Source: Tetraselmis striata (lineage: Eukaryota; Chlorophyta; Chlorodendrophyceae; Chlorodendrales; Chlorodendraceae). From it: a DNA stretch of 64,000 nt. Position 1 is the stretch's first letter. Each line of letters begins with the position of its first letter. Shown one piece after another: positions 43,740-54,063 of this stretch. A program made the position numbers and the translations under genes. Location of the stretch: the NCBI GenBank assembly GCA_006384855.1, contig VCJN01001244.1:1-64000 (forward strand). The letters are read 5' to 3'. The notes below the pieces were generated by a model, which made no database searches, was not told where the DNA came from, and was given only the letters and a program-made list of their open reading frames with translations.

Positions 43740-45521
43740 TCGGAATGTACATGTACATGTATTATGTGTGTATATAATATGAATGTATGTATGTATGTAT
43801 GTATACGTTTGTCTGGGTGTGGGTGTATTCTTCTCCCCCCCCCCCCCCCCCCCTGCATAGAGAGAGAAACCCATATTTATCTGGGAATCTATCAGAGTAA
43901 ATCGCGTGTAAAATAGCATGACATGTCTAATTTCATGGTGCAAAGCAGTTCATTTGTGATCCAAGCACGCAATTTTATAGCAATGTTGGGTATCGTGTGG
44001 TATCGTCTGGCGAGTGCTTATCCAGGGATGCCTTCCATCCATTGCTGCAGTTCCCCATCGGTCTAGGTGTTACAACTGGTTTACTCGTTATCGACACAGT
44101 GTTGACGCGCGAGGAATAATGCGCCGATCACTGCGTCATCGACCGCTTGGAGTCCTCGTCAAACACTTTCAATTTAAATGTACACACTTTCGGACTGTAC
44201 ATGTGCATGTATCATGTGTGTATATAATATGAATGTATCTGTGTGTATGGGTGTGGGTGTATTCTACCCCCCCCCCCCCCCCCCCTGCAAAGAGAGAGAA
44301 ACCCATATTTATCTGGGAATCTATCAGAGTAAATCGCGTGTAAAATAGCATGACATGTCTAATTTCATGGCGCAAAGCAGTTCATTTGTGACCCAAGAAC
44401 GCAATTTTGTAGCAATGTTGGGCATTGGTCTGACGTGTGGTATCGTCTGGCGAGTGCTTATCCAGGGATGCCTTCCATCCATTGCTGCGGTTCCCCATCG
44501 GTCCGTGTGTTACAACTGGTTTACTCGTTATCGACACAGTGTTGACGCGCTAGGAAAAATGCGCCGATCACTGCGTCATCGACCGCTTGGAGTCCTCGTC
44601 AAACACTTTCAATTTAAATGTACACACTTTCGGACTGTACATGCGCATGTATCATGTGTGTAAATAATATGACGACGGCGCCTGCTCATATCGTGGGTGA
44701 AAGTTAGGATTGTGCCGCCAGCATACCTCATCGTGGGTTAGGTAGACGGCCGCAGTAGGGATAATAATTACATAAGTAAGGATTACCATACATAATTACG
44801 CAGTAAGGATTACCCCGTACCGTAGTGCTGCTGCGGCAGTAGGCGGGTAAGTACAGAACATATTGGCGATACTGGTCCTGGACGGCGGGTGGCGGGTACT
44901 CCGTACCGGTAATCCTGCTTAATACAATGAAGTACATGAGCTAGCAGCAGAAGGGTTTTAATCCTGCTTTATTACACCTGTATCTCCCACAGACGACCTC
45001 ACAGAACACATGCAGAGATGGAGAAAGGCGTCAAATGATGCTTTGCAGCGGGCGGATGGTGTGCATCGGTTGATTCAAGTGCAGGGCGTTGTCACACAAT
45101 TCGAGTCCTCGTCAAACACTTTCAATTTAAATGTACACACTTTCGGACTGTACATGTGCATGTATCGTGTGTATATAATATGAATTTATCTGTGTGTATG
45201 GGTGTTGGTGTATTCTACCCCCCCCCCCCCCCCCCCCTGCAAAGAGAGAGAAACCCATATTTATCTGGGAACCTATCAGAGTAAATCGCGTACAAAATAG
45301 CAGGACGTGTCAAATTTCATGGCGCAAAGCAGTTCATTTGTGATCCAAGCACGCAATTTTATAGCAATGTTGGGTATCGTGTGGTATCGGTCTGGCGAGT
45401 GCATATCCAGAGATGCCTTCCATCCATTGTCGCAAGTTTCCCATCGGTTCGTGTGTCACAACTGGTTTCGGAAAATTATCGACACAGTACTGGCTGCTGG
45501 CTAATCGGAAAATTGCACCAA
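43740..45521 (+). repeat. Tandem repeat cluster containing copies of the EFSec gene 3' end
   Basis: Units of about 440 bp run from TTTCGGA.TGTACATG through a poly-C run, GCA.AGAGAGAGAAACCC, ATTTATCTGGGAATCTATCAG and ATGCCTTCCATCCATTG to GACCGCTTGGAGTCCTCGTC. Full copies end at about 44166 and 44606. A third begins at about 44607, is broken by 44671-45101, restarts at 45102 and runs into the real gene end. The unit ends correspond to the last codons of EFSec (VFDEDSKRSMTQ-stop), so the gene terminus has been carried along in the duplication. C runs: 43838-43852, 44269-44284 and 45218-45236. Confidence 0.85.
44671..45101. mobile_element. Insertion-like segment interrupting the tandem cluster
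   Basis: About 430 bp unrelated to the repeat unit separates two pieces of one unit. It contains ATGAGCTAGCAGCAGAAGG (near 44936), which recurs at 50349 and in reverse orientation near 55006, and multiple GTACCGTA-like motifs. It looks like a short non-autonomous element, although no inverted ends or coding capacity are seen. Confidence 0.35.
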
Positions 45522-48500
45522 TCACTGCGTCATCGACCGCTTGGAGTCCTCGTCAAACACATAGCGCTTGAAGTTCAGCGTGATGATGGACGTGTCGGCC
45601 CTGCCGGTCGTGGGCTTGAGCGGCTCGCTGAAACGCACGTTGAACTTGCCTGACTTGCCAAACGAGGACTCGATAGTGCCCACCTCCCCACCCGCGGCGA
45701 TGACCTTCAGCCCTAGGAACGGCGTAATGTCCGTCTCTTTCTTCAGCAGGTTCTGTCGCCGATGATAACAACCAAAATAGTCAGTGTCGGTTGAATTCCG
45801 GTTGATTGCGCGTCACAGTTATAGATATCGCGACGACCGTAATTAGTGGCGGCCGTATGGCCATTAATAGCCCTTTTTTATAGCAACTCCTTAGCGGCAT
45901 GCCATTACTACGGCTTTTTACAAATATAATTGGCACTAAATAAGCACGAAATCAGTGAGGGGCGCACCTTGCACAAAGCCGTCGTCCGCGAGGTGTCGAT
46001 GCGCTCAATGACGCCCGTCTTCTGCTTGGGCTTAAAGACCTTAACAGACTTGAGGTTCTTCACGGTGGAGATGTGCTCCGTGTTGGAGTCGGCGGGGCTG
46101 TTGACGACCGCCAGCATACGCCCGTACAGCGCCAGCCGGCAAGCGGCCGCGCTGTTGTCCATGTCGAAGCGCGCGCCGATGAGCAACGAGTCGGAGGACA
46201 CCGTGACGGGGCGGTCGAACTTGATCAGCGCCCACTGCGGCCCGAAATGCGGCGGCTGCTCGCTGGCGTCAGTTTGTTCCGAGGAGGGGGTGGAGGAGGG
46301 GCCGCCTGCTGCAGCGGGGCGCCCCTCCAGCCCGTACAACTCGTCCTGCGAGTAAATGGCGACGGAAATTAGTTGCATAGCGTGACTAAATCACGGATAA
46401 ATAACGACTGTTAAAGGGAGGTCGTCATCATGTACCGATCAATTCTGTTCGCGGGTCCAAAAATGCATAATGTTTTGCGACATTTAGTCTTCATATATTA
46501 TTCCGGAAATATGAATAGTTTCTCCCTTTCTGCGGGGGTGTCAAAAGCCTTGTTGATATATCTAGCGATCCTATCAACGTTTGGTAAGGCATCAGCGGCG
46601 GCACAAACCAGTCTACAACACCAACAGCCATCATAGTGGAGCAGGTGCGCTTGAGGGATGAGGATCAGAGCCGCGTAACCCCCCCCCCCCCCCCCCCCCC
46701 GCCCGATGGCGGCGCGCACCTGGTAGAGGTACTCGCCCTCCTCGGCAAAGTTGGGCGCCTTGCTGTTCTTGGCGGTCAGCACCATCAGGTGCTGCACCGC
46801 CATGGCCATCGCCTCCTCCGGCGTCTGCACCCCCGGGCCGTCCATCGGCGGCAGCCCGAAGAAGGTCAGCTCCGCCAGCGCGGCGGTGTGGCCGATCGTG
46901 ATGTTGAACTTGCTCTTGGACTTGACCTGCCCCGCGAAGAAGCGGATCTTCTCCACCGCCGCCAGCGCCATGGAGAAGGTGGGCACGGCGGAGGGGTGGC
47001 TGACGAGGCCCCGCTCCATCAGCTTGGCGTCCAGCTTGGTGACGCACACGCCGGCGCGGTCGCCCCGCGAGACTGAGGGGGCGCCGGCTCATTCAGTCAT
47101 CTGCGCCCGCAGCGTTCACACCGGACAGCCGCAAGGAGGAGAGGAGGTAATGGTGGACAGAGAAGGAGGAGGAGGAAGCTTGGGGGGGGGGGGGGGGGGG
47201 GGGGGGGCTCACTCTTCTGGACCGGCTGCTTGAACATCTGCATGCTCTTCACCTTCCGCTGCAGCTTGAGCTCCGGCAGCTCGATCGTGTCGTTCACCTT
47301 GATGGAGCCTGAGGGGCGTCGAGGGAGGGCGCTGATACACTCAGACGCGTGTTTTGCCCATACGCTCTGCCATAGCGTTCCAGCAACCAATGAATACAGA
47401 TTGCTCCTGCGCATAAATTCATTCGGCACGCAGAGATACCGCTACGCGGCAAACAACCACGCTCCGAGGTTGCGCAGTACTACTGCTTTTACACAACAAT
47501 GCGCAGATGAGGGTAAAACTTTCAAACTGTCGATGATGGTCAGACTACATAAAAAACACACCAGCCAGTTCTCCACGCAATGCCGCAAAGCAATTGGATC
47601 GCTTTGGGGCCCGTGAACCTTCGAGCATGGTACATGCATGTACATCGCACACTTACGGCTGTACAGTGCCACAAGGCGCCGGGCCGCACCGCTGATGACG
47701 GTGCCCGTGAGCACGGTGCCCTGGCCCTTGATGGGGAAGCAGTGGTCCACCGCAAAGAGGAAGCCCGGCTGCGGGGGCGCCGGCTCCTGCGCGCGCGCGC
47801 ACAGCTCGCCCACCAGCGCCTCCAGGCCCACCGGGGCGATGTCCGCCTCGCCGGCCTTGCCGCCCCCGCCACCGCCCCCGCCGCCCTCCGCCTCCGGGCC
47901 CTCGTCGTGCAGCCCCTGCGGCCGCCGCCAAGGAGGCGAGGGGAGCGAGGGTCGGTGGGGCGGACATCGTGGGGCTGATGCCGGGGCTCTGATGCGGCCG
48001 GCCGGGTGGGGGCAGGAGCTACCTTGGCGCTGACGGGCAGGATGGGGCAGTCGGGGAACTTCGTGGCCGCAAAAGTGGCGCGCAGCCGCTTCTTCGCCTT
48101 GTGTATCTGCCGCGCCGAAGGGAAAGGGGAGGCAGTACAGACAAGAGGCGGCAGCGGTGGCGGTACCGGCATCAGCTGGCTGGCTGGCTGGCGGCCAGGC
48201 GAGGCTGGAAGCTGGAAGCTGGAGGGGCGCAGGCACCTGCTTGTCCCGCGTCGCAGCGGGAAGCTGGTCGATCTTGTTCAGCGCCACGACGAGGTGGTCG
48301 GTGGTGAGCTCCCCCACCTGGGCGCCCCACGCAGAGGGGTCAGCGGGGGATCCTTCGATGGGGCAAAGGAAGGGGGGGGGGGGGGGGGGGGGGGGCAGCG
48401 CACCACGATGCACTCCGCGGTCTGCGCCTGGATGCCCTTGGTCACGTCCACCACGAGCACCATCATGTCGATGATCTGGGCTCCACCGAGGATGGTGCGG

Positions 48501-49073
48501 ATGAGCGACGCGTGGCCGGGGCAGTCCACCAGCGTCATCTGCAGCTCGTCGTATGGCAGGTGGCGCAGCCGCTCCGGCATCGGCACCTGCCGTGCCGCAC
48601 GGAACCGCACCGCTCCGCTTGAGCCCTTGCCGGCCGGCATGCCAGCACGGCCGCGCTGTACATCCCCAGCTTGGCTCCTCGGGGGAGTGGTGGAAAAAGG
48701 GGAAGGGGAGGTTACCAGGAAGGAGGAGAAGCCAAGGTCCAGCGTAATGCCGCGCTCTTTACTCTGCGGGTGTTTGTCCAAGGCGGCCGTCGACAGCCGC
48801 GTGGAAAGCGCCCTCACTGCGCACCACGGGGCAAGATTAGGGACGAGCGGGGGTTGGAAGGGGGCATCGATGCATGCCGCGCTCACAGCCCCCCCCCCCC
48901 CCCCCCCCGGCCTCCTGGCTACCCAAACCGCTTGACTCCTCCCACAGCTGTGCACCGCAACACCATCCCCGGCACCGGTGGCAGAGGCAGCTGATCCACC
49001 CGCCACTGCCCATCCTGCTGCGCGACCATCCAGGCATTCGGCGGTCCGATGTCGCGCGGCAGGGAGGCAAGCG

Positions 49074-49112
<39 letters not shown>

Positions 49113-49284
49113 CGAGGCTGGTCTTCCCGCTATCCACGTGGCCCAGCACGCCCACATTGACATTCAGCAGCCTTGGCGCCGGTCCGCTTTTGTTACCGCT
49201 GCCGCCCTCTCCGCCGCCGGCCGCGCAAGCCTCCGGCATCGTCGCTTCGACACTGCCGCGGAGGCTGCTGCGCGAAGGTTGCAC
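45522..49284 (-). CDS. EEFSEC: Selenocysteine-specific elongation factor (EFSec/SelB)
   Basis: Ten exons on the minus strand (49113-49284, 48716-48816, 48404-48586, 48237-48317, 48023-48106, 47690-47915, 47213-47308, 46720-47072, 45968-46345, 45522-45752) give 634 aa with every phase matching. GTPase motifs: GHVDSGKT at 48-55, DCPGH at 112-116 and NKID at 166-169; ILPVSAK at 201-207 closes the G domain. The RERGITLDLGF-type switch segment appears as KERGITLDLGFSSF. VDHCFPIKGQGTVLTGTV and KVKSMQMF are hallmark EFSec domain II segments. GDRAGVCVTKLD, LMERGLV and C-terminal LNFKRYVFD match eukaryotic EFSec. It delivers Sec-tRNA to ribosomes at UGA codons with a SECIS element and its binding protein, so the host should make selenoproteins. 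A Gly-rich insert of nine glycines lies at about residues 218-226. Several introns start with long sense-strand C runs. Confidence 0.93.
47182..47207 (+). repeat. Poly-G run, 5 nt past an EFSec splice donor
   Basis: 26 nt; sense-strand poly-C at the start of intron 7 (donor at 47212). Comparable runs are at 48372-48395 (8 nt past the exon 3 donor) and 46679-46700 (poly-C on plus, sense poly-G, in intron 8). Confidence 0.9.
49077..49109 (+). repeat. Poly-G run, 3 nt past the first EFSec splice donor
   Basis: 33 nt and almost touching the donor GT (49112-49111). A second run of 28 G lies upstream of the start codon at 49325-49352. Confidence 0.9.
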
Positions 49285-49609
49285 CCGCGCTGTGAGGAGG
49301 TTTGGGGGCTGGGGTGGGGCACGTGGGGGGGGGGGGGGGGGGGGGGGGGGGGAGGGGGGGCTAGGTCCGTTCTACTTGGAATACGTTTCTAATTTACTCG
49401 TACGTTACCGCGTGCGGCGCAAACCAGGCACTCTACGAATCTACGGACGCTCCGCGACCGTCAGTGCCGGGTCGTGTGTTTGCAGAGTCGCCGCCCAAGT
49501 GCACGTTGCCCGCGCGCTTCCGTGCCTCCGCTTCCGTGTCGCAAAAGGACAACACGCGGCCACACGCTCTGCGCGGCGGCGACGAGCGCAGATGATCATC
49601 GAGACGACG

Positions 49610-49960
49610 AATTATATTGACAGGAGGGCACCCCTACAGGAGGGCACCCCTACTGGTGTGCATTACAAAAAGGTCACTGGTGTGAATTACAAAAAGGTCA
49701 CCGGCCGGGACATCGGCCGAAGCCGTCCAAAAACTTGGGATGACCTCCTTCGCCAACTGCAGTCGCGTAGGTTTGGCATAGCCCGTGTTAATACGCCATT
49801 GCCTCACTCGAACTGCGAAGAACTAATGAAGGGCTGCATCAACCGGGACGCGCCGGGCCGACATGGTTGAAATACATCGACCAGGAAACGAACCCGCCTG
49901 GGACCTCTCGCATACGACACGACCGCTCAACCTCCGATAGAACACCGCCGGCCCTTCGTC
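49610..49960 (-). repeat. tRNA-derived SINE-like copy A
   Basis: It shares GGGACATCGGCCGAA, CGCCAACTGCAGTCGC, AATACATCGACCA and GACCTCTCGCATACGA in order with copy B at 53815-54060. The tRNA-like head is at the right side and reads on the minus strand. Its outer side is changed relative to copy B (CAACCTCCGATAG instead of CAACCGAGCGGACA). Left of it are short tandem units (GGTGTG.ATTACAAAAAGGTCAC). Confidence 0.55.
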
Positions 49961-50094
49961 TGCCGGCGGACGCCACGCGCGCTCCGCCGACCATGGTACT
50001 TGGCGTCGGTAGTGCTTTGCCCCCGGTCCCCCGCCGGCTCGCCCCCTGCCTGCCGCCAGTACTGATAGTAGTACTTTGCCTTCGCCCCATGTAC

Positions 50095-50160
50095 AACCAA
50101 ACCCAGCAGCACCAACCGCTCAACCGAGCGGACAAGGAATGTACTTGTACCTCGGTACTA
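50095..50160 (-). repeat. Fragment of the tRNA-derived SINE head
   Basis: CCGCTCAACCGAGCGGACAA followed by GG.ATGTACTT matches the outer head of copy B at 54033-54063. The rest of the element is absent here. Confidence 0.45.
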
Positions 50161-50683
50161 CAGTATCATCGCACGAGTAAATCGAGTACCGCTGCGCTCG
50201 CTGCCCGCACACCCCCCCCCCCCCCCCCCCTCTTCCCCCGGCCCGCCCCTTCCCCCACAGCCTGCGCCCCGCCTCGCGCCACAGCACGCCCGCCTGTCCG
50301 GCAGTGGTCCCCGCCGCGCGCGCCAGAGCAACATATATAAATACATACATGAGCTAGCAGCAGAAGGCGACATACAATGGTCCGTTAATCCTTACCTACG
50401 GACGACTACGGTACTACTACAGGGTACGGTACGAGTACGAGTAGTCGCTTCAGGTATATACTACTACTACTGAGCTACGCGTCGCAGGAGTGACCTGAGG
50501 AGTGACTACACGTACGTCCTATCTATGTAAACGACGCATCGACTCCTCGACCATTCCGACAGATGCTACGGTAGTGGAGCGCACAGCCGAAGCCTGCAGG
50601 GAGAAGTAACGCCAGGACTCGTTCACCATTCTACCGCTAGTGCGTGCCAGAGCTGCACATTTTCGCAGCAGGCGGCAAGCGAG
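50161..50683. other. Spacer upstream of sulfotransferase gene
   Basis: Contains a C run (about 50212-50230), a TATATAAAT motif at about 50333 and repeated GTACGGTACGAGTACGAGTA-type sequence. The TATA-like motif, 350 bp from the ATG, could be part of the sulfotransferase promoter. No gene is seen. Confidence 0.4.
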
Positions 50684-51793
50684 ATGAGGCGCTCCGCAGT
50701 TGAGGGCAGGCGCAGGCGGGTCAACCCCTTCGGGTCAGCACCGCCAACCCCCCTGCTGTTGCTGCCGCTGCTGCTGCTGCTGCTGCCCGGCGCTCCAGTT
50801 CCATCGGACGCCACAAAAGTAAAGCTCGGCATCGGGAGGCCGAGGGCGGCGCCCCGGACGCTGCCCAATCAAGCGCCGGCAGGGATCCAGCCGGCGCCGC
50901 GTGTGTTCTATAACCGAATCAGCAAGGCGGGCAGCACCACGATGCTTGATATGCTCAACGCGCTGCAGAAGCGGAACGGCTTCACGCACTTCCACGCCAA
51001 GCATGAAATGTACTATGACAGACTGGGGCGGGGTTGGAACGAGGCGACTGCTCTGGACTTTTTCAAGCAGTCGCGCAGCTCGCCGGCGGTGTACGACTGC
51101 CATACCTTCTTCGTTGACTTTTTCCCGTCGCCGGCGATTCGGGAGCGGATGAACGGCGACGTCTCGGACTTTTACCTCATCAACGTGTTCAGGAACCCGG
51201 TGCAGCGCTATCGATCGCGCTACTACTACAGCGTGGACCCCGTTTCTAAGGGGCCCACGGCGTTCATCAAGCAGCGGGCGCGAGAGGCGGACCCCTGCGG
51301 CTGCGCGGGCCTTTCGTTCAACGACTGCGTCGCGCAGGCGGCCGCCGCCAACTCGAGCTGCAGCAACAACGCGGACCTGTCCCGAAAGGCGTCAAACATA
51401 CTATATTTCCTGAGCCAGGACGACTTCACGGCGTACCAGAACGTCAGCTGCAACCCAGTCGCGTCCGCGCACCTGGTGCGCAAAGCGATGGCACATATGG
51501 AGAAGTACGCGGTCATCGGGCTAACCGAGCGGATGCACGACACGATGGCGTTGCTGGAGCAGCGGCTACCGGCGGTGTTTGCCGGCGCGGTAGAGCGCTT
51601 AGACAAAGGATTTGTCAGTCCAGCCCGCGTGACTCAAATACCTGGGCACATCCTGGCACAGGGGCCGCTGGTGAGCGCGGAGACGGAGGCCATCCTGCGG
51701 GCCAACCCCTGCAACCAGGGCGAGTTTGCGCTGTGGGAGCACGCCAAGTGGCTGTTCCACAGGGCCACCGGGGTTGACGTTAGCGGCCTGTGA
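50684..51793 (+). CDS. Golgi-type sulfotransferase, uronyl/heparan 2-O-sulfotransferase-like
   Basis: Single exon, 369 aa. The N-terminus is short and basic, then has a leucine-only hydrophobic core at about residues 22-36: a type II signal anchor for the Golgi membrane. The 5'-phosphosulfate (PAPS) loop is YNRISKAGSTTM at 76-87. YDCHTFFVDFF at 137-147 places His140 where the 2-O-sulfotransferase family has its catalytic His. The 3'-phosphate motif is INVFRNPVQRYRSRYYY (Arg170, Ser178), and FNDCVAQ with paired cysteines follows as in HS2ST/UST. Length and motif spacing fit the sulfotransfer_2 family. The likely job is to transfer sulfate from PAPS to a hexuronic acid or other sugar of a secreted polysaccharide. 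The exact acceptor cannot be told. Single-exon structure contrasts with its multi-exon neighbours. Confidence 0.85.
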   Translation: MRRSAVEGRRRRVNPFGSAPPTPLLLLPLLLLLLPGAPVPSDATKVKLGIGRPRAAPRTLPNQAPAGIQPAPRVFYNRISKAGSTTMLDMLNALQKRNGFTHFHAKHEMYYDRLGRGWNEATALDFFKQSRSSPAVYDCHTFFVDFFPSPAIRERMNGDVSDFYLINVFRNPVQRYRSRYYYSVDPVSKGPTAFIKQRAREADPCGCAGLSFNDCVAQAAAANSSCSNNADLSRKASNILYFLSQDDFTAYQNVSCNPVASAHLVRKAMAHMEKYAVIGLTERMHDTMALLEQRLPAVFAGAVERLDKGFVSPARVTQIPGHILAQGPLVSAETEAILRANPCNQGEFALWEHAKWLFHRATGVDVSGL

Positions 51794-53230
51794 TGCCGTG
51801 CCTGAAGGATTCCGGTGTGGGCGTAGGCGCGACTCCGGTTTTCGCGGCTCCAATTAGCGGCAGGCAGGCGGGGATGCGCACGGGCAGGCCCCTGAAGAGG
51901 CACGTGTTGTGGCATAATATATCTCAAACCACATCCTCGCGCTCTATGCGTGCCTGCGTTGCGAGTGCTAACTGCAACGATAATGTGCTTGCTGATGCAG
52001 CTGTTGCCCATTTTGCAGCACTGTGATGTAATATCGCCAGCACTTCCGTCTCCCACTGCGTTGTCATCAGAACATGCGATGCTGCACACGGAAGATGGCT
52101 GCCGCTTCGATGCCGTACTTGCCGGGGCAAAGCACCCAGGCCATGCGCTGGTGGCAAATGAGCAGTTTCCAATGTCAGTGGCCAGACACTCCATTTCGAA
52201 CGCATTGGCAAAGTCTGGCACATCAGGACGGATGCACTGCGTTTTCATCGTGAGACGCATAGCAGTGAGCACATGACGTCGCATAACCGCATGTGCTCTA
52301 TGTGTAAAATGCACACGTTCATAATTCCTGGTGAATATATGCTCTATATGATTGCGCTTTGAACCTACTTCAATCCTGACATTGCTTGCCTGTTTTACAC
52401 TACCTTGTGAGTCGGTGATCTGCGTGAATGGCCAGTGCTGGTGACACCAGTCCTCAGAGCCACTCGCCGCGGACAGTAGCTTGCCTTTCCCTGCTTTTGC
52501 CTCAGAAAAACAGACAGAAAACCATGTCTGGAGATTACCAGGCAGAAATAAGGCAGCTATGAAGGGTCCGTCGCTGAGTTCTGTGTTTGGAAGTGGCGGG
52601 GGGGGGGGGGGGGGGGGGGGGCATCATACATTAGAATTTCAGACGGAATGTCATAGGCGCGTAGTTGTATTGGGAGAATTACATCTAGCATCAAATGACC
52701 TAGAGCTGGTTTGTTCAAGCAAGTAAGCACTGCCGCCGACAACCCATATTAACCGCCCTGATCTATGTACGCCGTAAACCTGGGTCGGATATTGCTACAT
52801 CAACCGCGGAGGCGCTCGCCATATATGTTCACAATGTGTTTCGCCAATCCGTGGCAATATTCCTGCGGCGAACGTATCCTTTATGAGTTTGGGTATTGAT
52901 AGGTTACCATTTTCCATATTATAAAGACAAGGGCAAACTGCAATATCGGCGACATAGGAAAACTGCATGCATAGCCAACGCCTTATTCAGCCGTGTGACC
53001 TTCGTCGTTTCGGATAAGAATCACATCGCGAGCTGGTGACTCGCGCTCTGCATGAGCCCCATCCGCCACGATAGACGGCACTCCATGTAATCCCCGCACG
53101 TAGTGGACTCACAAAGATTGTATGCAGATGTTCTCCTCCGGATGGGCCCCTCGCAATCCTCAGTGCATCGAGCCAGCGCCCCTGCTACTGGTATGATGAT
53201 GCAGTTCAAGACACATTCCCGCATCAAGCA

Positions 53231-53261
<31 letters not shown>

Positions 53262-53800
53262 CAGTGAACACTCAGGAGGGTTGTGTAACAGTGTGGATGC
53301 CTATGCTACAGACACCCTGATGAACAGTCGCGAGATGTCAGCAAAACAGCGCAGCAAAACAGCGCAGGTCAACTGGCGTCGTAGTATCATCAGGCCATAT
53401 CTTCTTTCCTGCGCGCTGTGTACGCTGTGTGCCCGGAGCTCGCCGCCCGCAATGACCGCGCACCTCACGGCTGCTGCATTTAGGATTACTCGTATCGCAC
53501 ATCGCATAAAATACATATACCCTGTACCGCCACATATACATACTGCCGCGTAGATTACTCCTACCATACATTATTACGCATACTCGCATTACTGGGGCGG
53601 CGCACGCATGCTGCAGCTGATATATATATATGATGATGCGCGCTGATCTTAAATCATTATTTGCTCCCCTGCAATGCTGCTCCTGTAAAATAAAGTTGGC
53701 CAGTATTACACACGTCCTATCAAGAAATTAATCACGGACTATAAGCCGTTTATGAATAAACATGGAATCTCGGGAAAATGGGATGGAACTTGTGTACTAA
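51794..53800. other. Spacer after sulfotransferase gene
   Basis: Holds the sulfotransferase 3' UTR (a TGTAA motif, the polyadenylation signal of chlorophyte algae, occurs at about 52026), a G run (about 52598-52621) and an AC microsatellite (53230-53258). A long minus-strand frame at 51634-52314 overlaps the sulfotransferase C-terminus in antisense and has no domain. No gene is supported. Confidence 0.4.
53230..53258 (+). repeat. AC microsatellite
   Basis: About 14 AC dinucleotides in tandem. Confidence 0.95.
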
Positions 53801-53814
53801 AATAAAAGCAAAAA

Positions 53815-54063
53815 GTAAAGTTGGCCCCGGGACATCGGCCGAATCCGCCCCAGCACTTGACCTCTTGCGCCAACTGCAGTCGCAGGTCTGGCATTAATAG
53901 CCCTAAGACCATTGCCTCATTCAAACCCCGAACGGCTAATGCATCAACCGGGTAAACCCGGCACACGCCGGGCCGATTTTACCGAAATACATCGACCAAG
54001 AATCGATCCCGAGACCTCTCGCATACGAGACGACCGCTCAACCGAGCGGACAAGGGATGTACT
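53815..54063 (-). repeat. tRNA-derived SINE-like copy B
   Basis: On the minus strand, from about 54060 leftwards, it reads TCCGCTCGGTTGAGCGG (box A-like TCGGTTGAGCGG), then CTCGTATGCGAGAGG (anticodon-arm-like), then GGGATCGATTCTTGG (box B-like GGATCGATTC). A body of about 170 bp follows, shared with copy A at 49610-49960. This is the organisation of a tRNA-derived SINE transcribed by RNA polymerase III. It is not a functional tRNA gene, because the acceptor ends do not pair. The 3' end of the body is not sharply defined. Confidence 0.6.

Noticed and set aside
51634..52314. 226-aa minus-strand frame
   Set aside because: Antisense to the sulfotransferase C-terminus and 3' UTR, with no recognisable domain.
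53990..54060. Functional tRNA gene
   Set aside because: Box A and box B are recognisable, but the acceptor stem does not pair and the body continues as a repeat. Called a SINE head instead.
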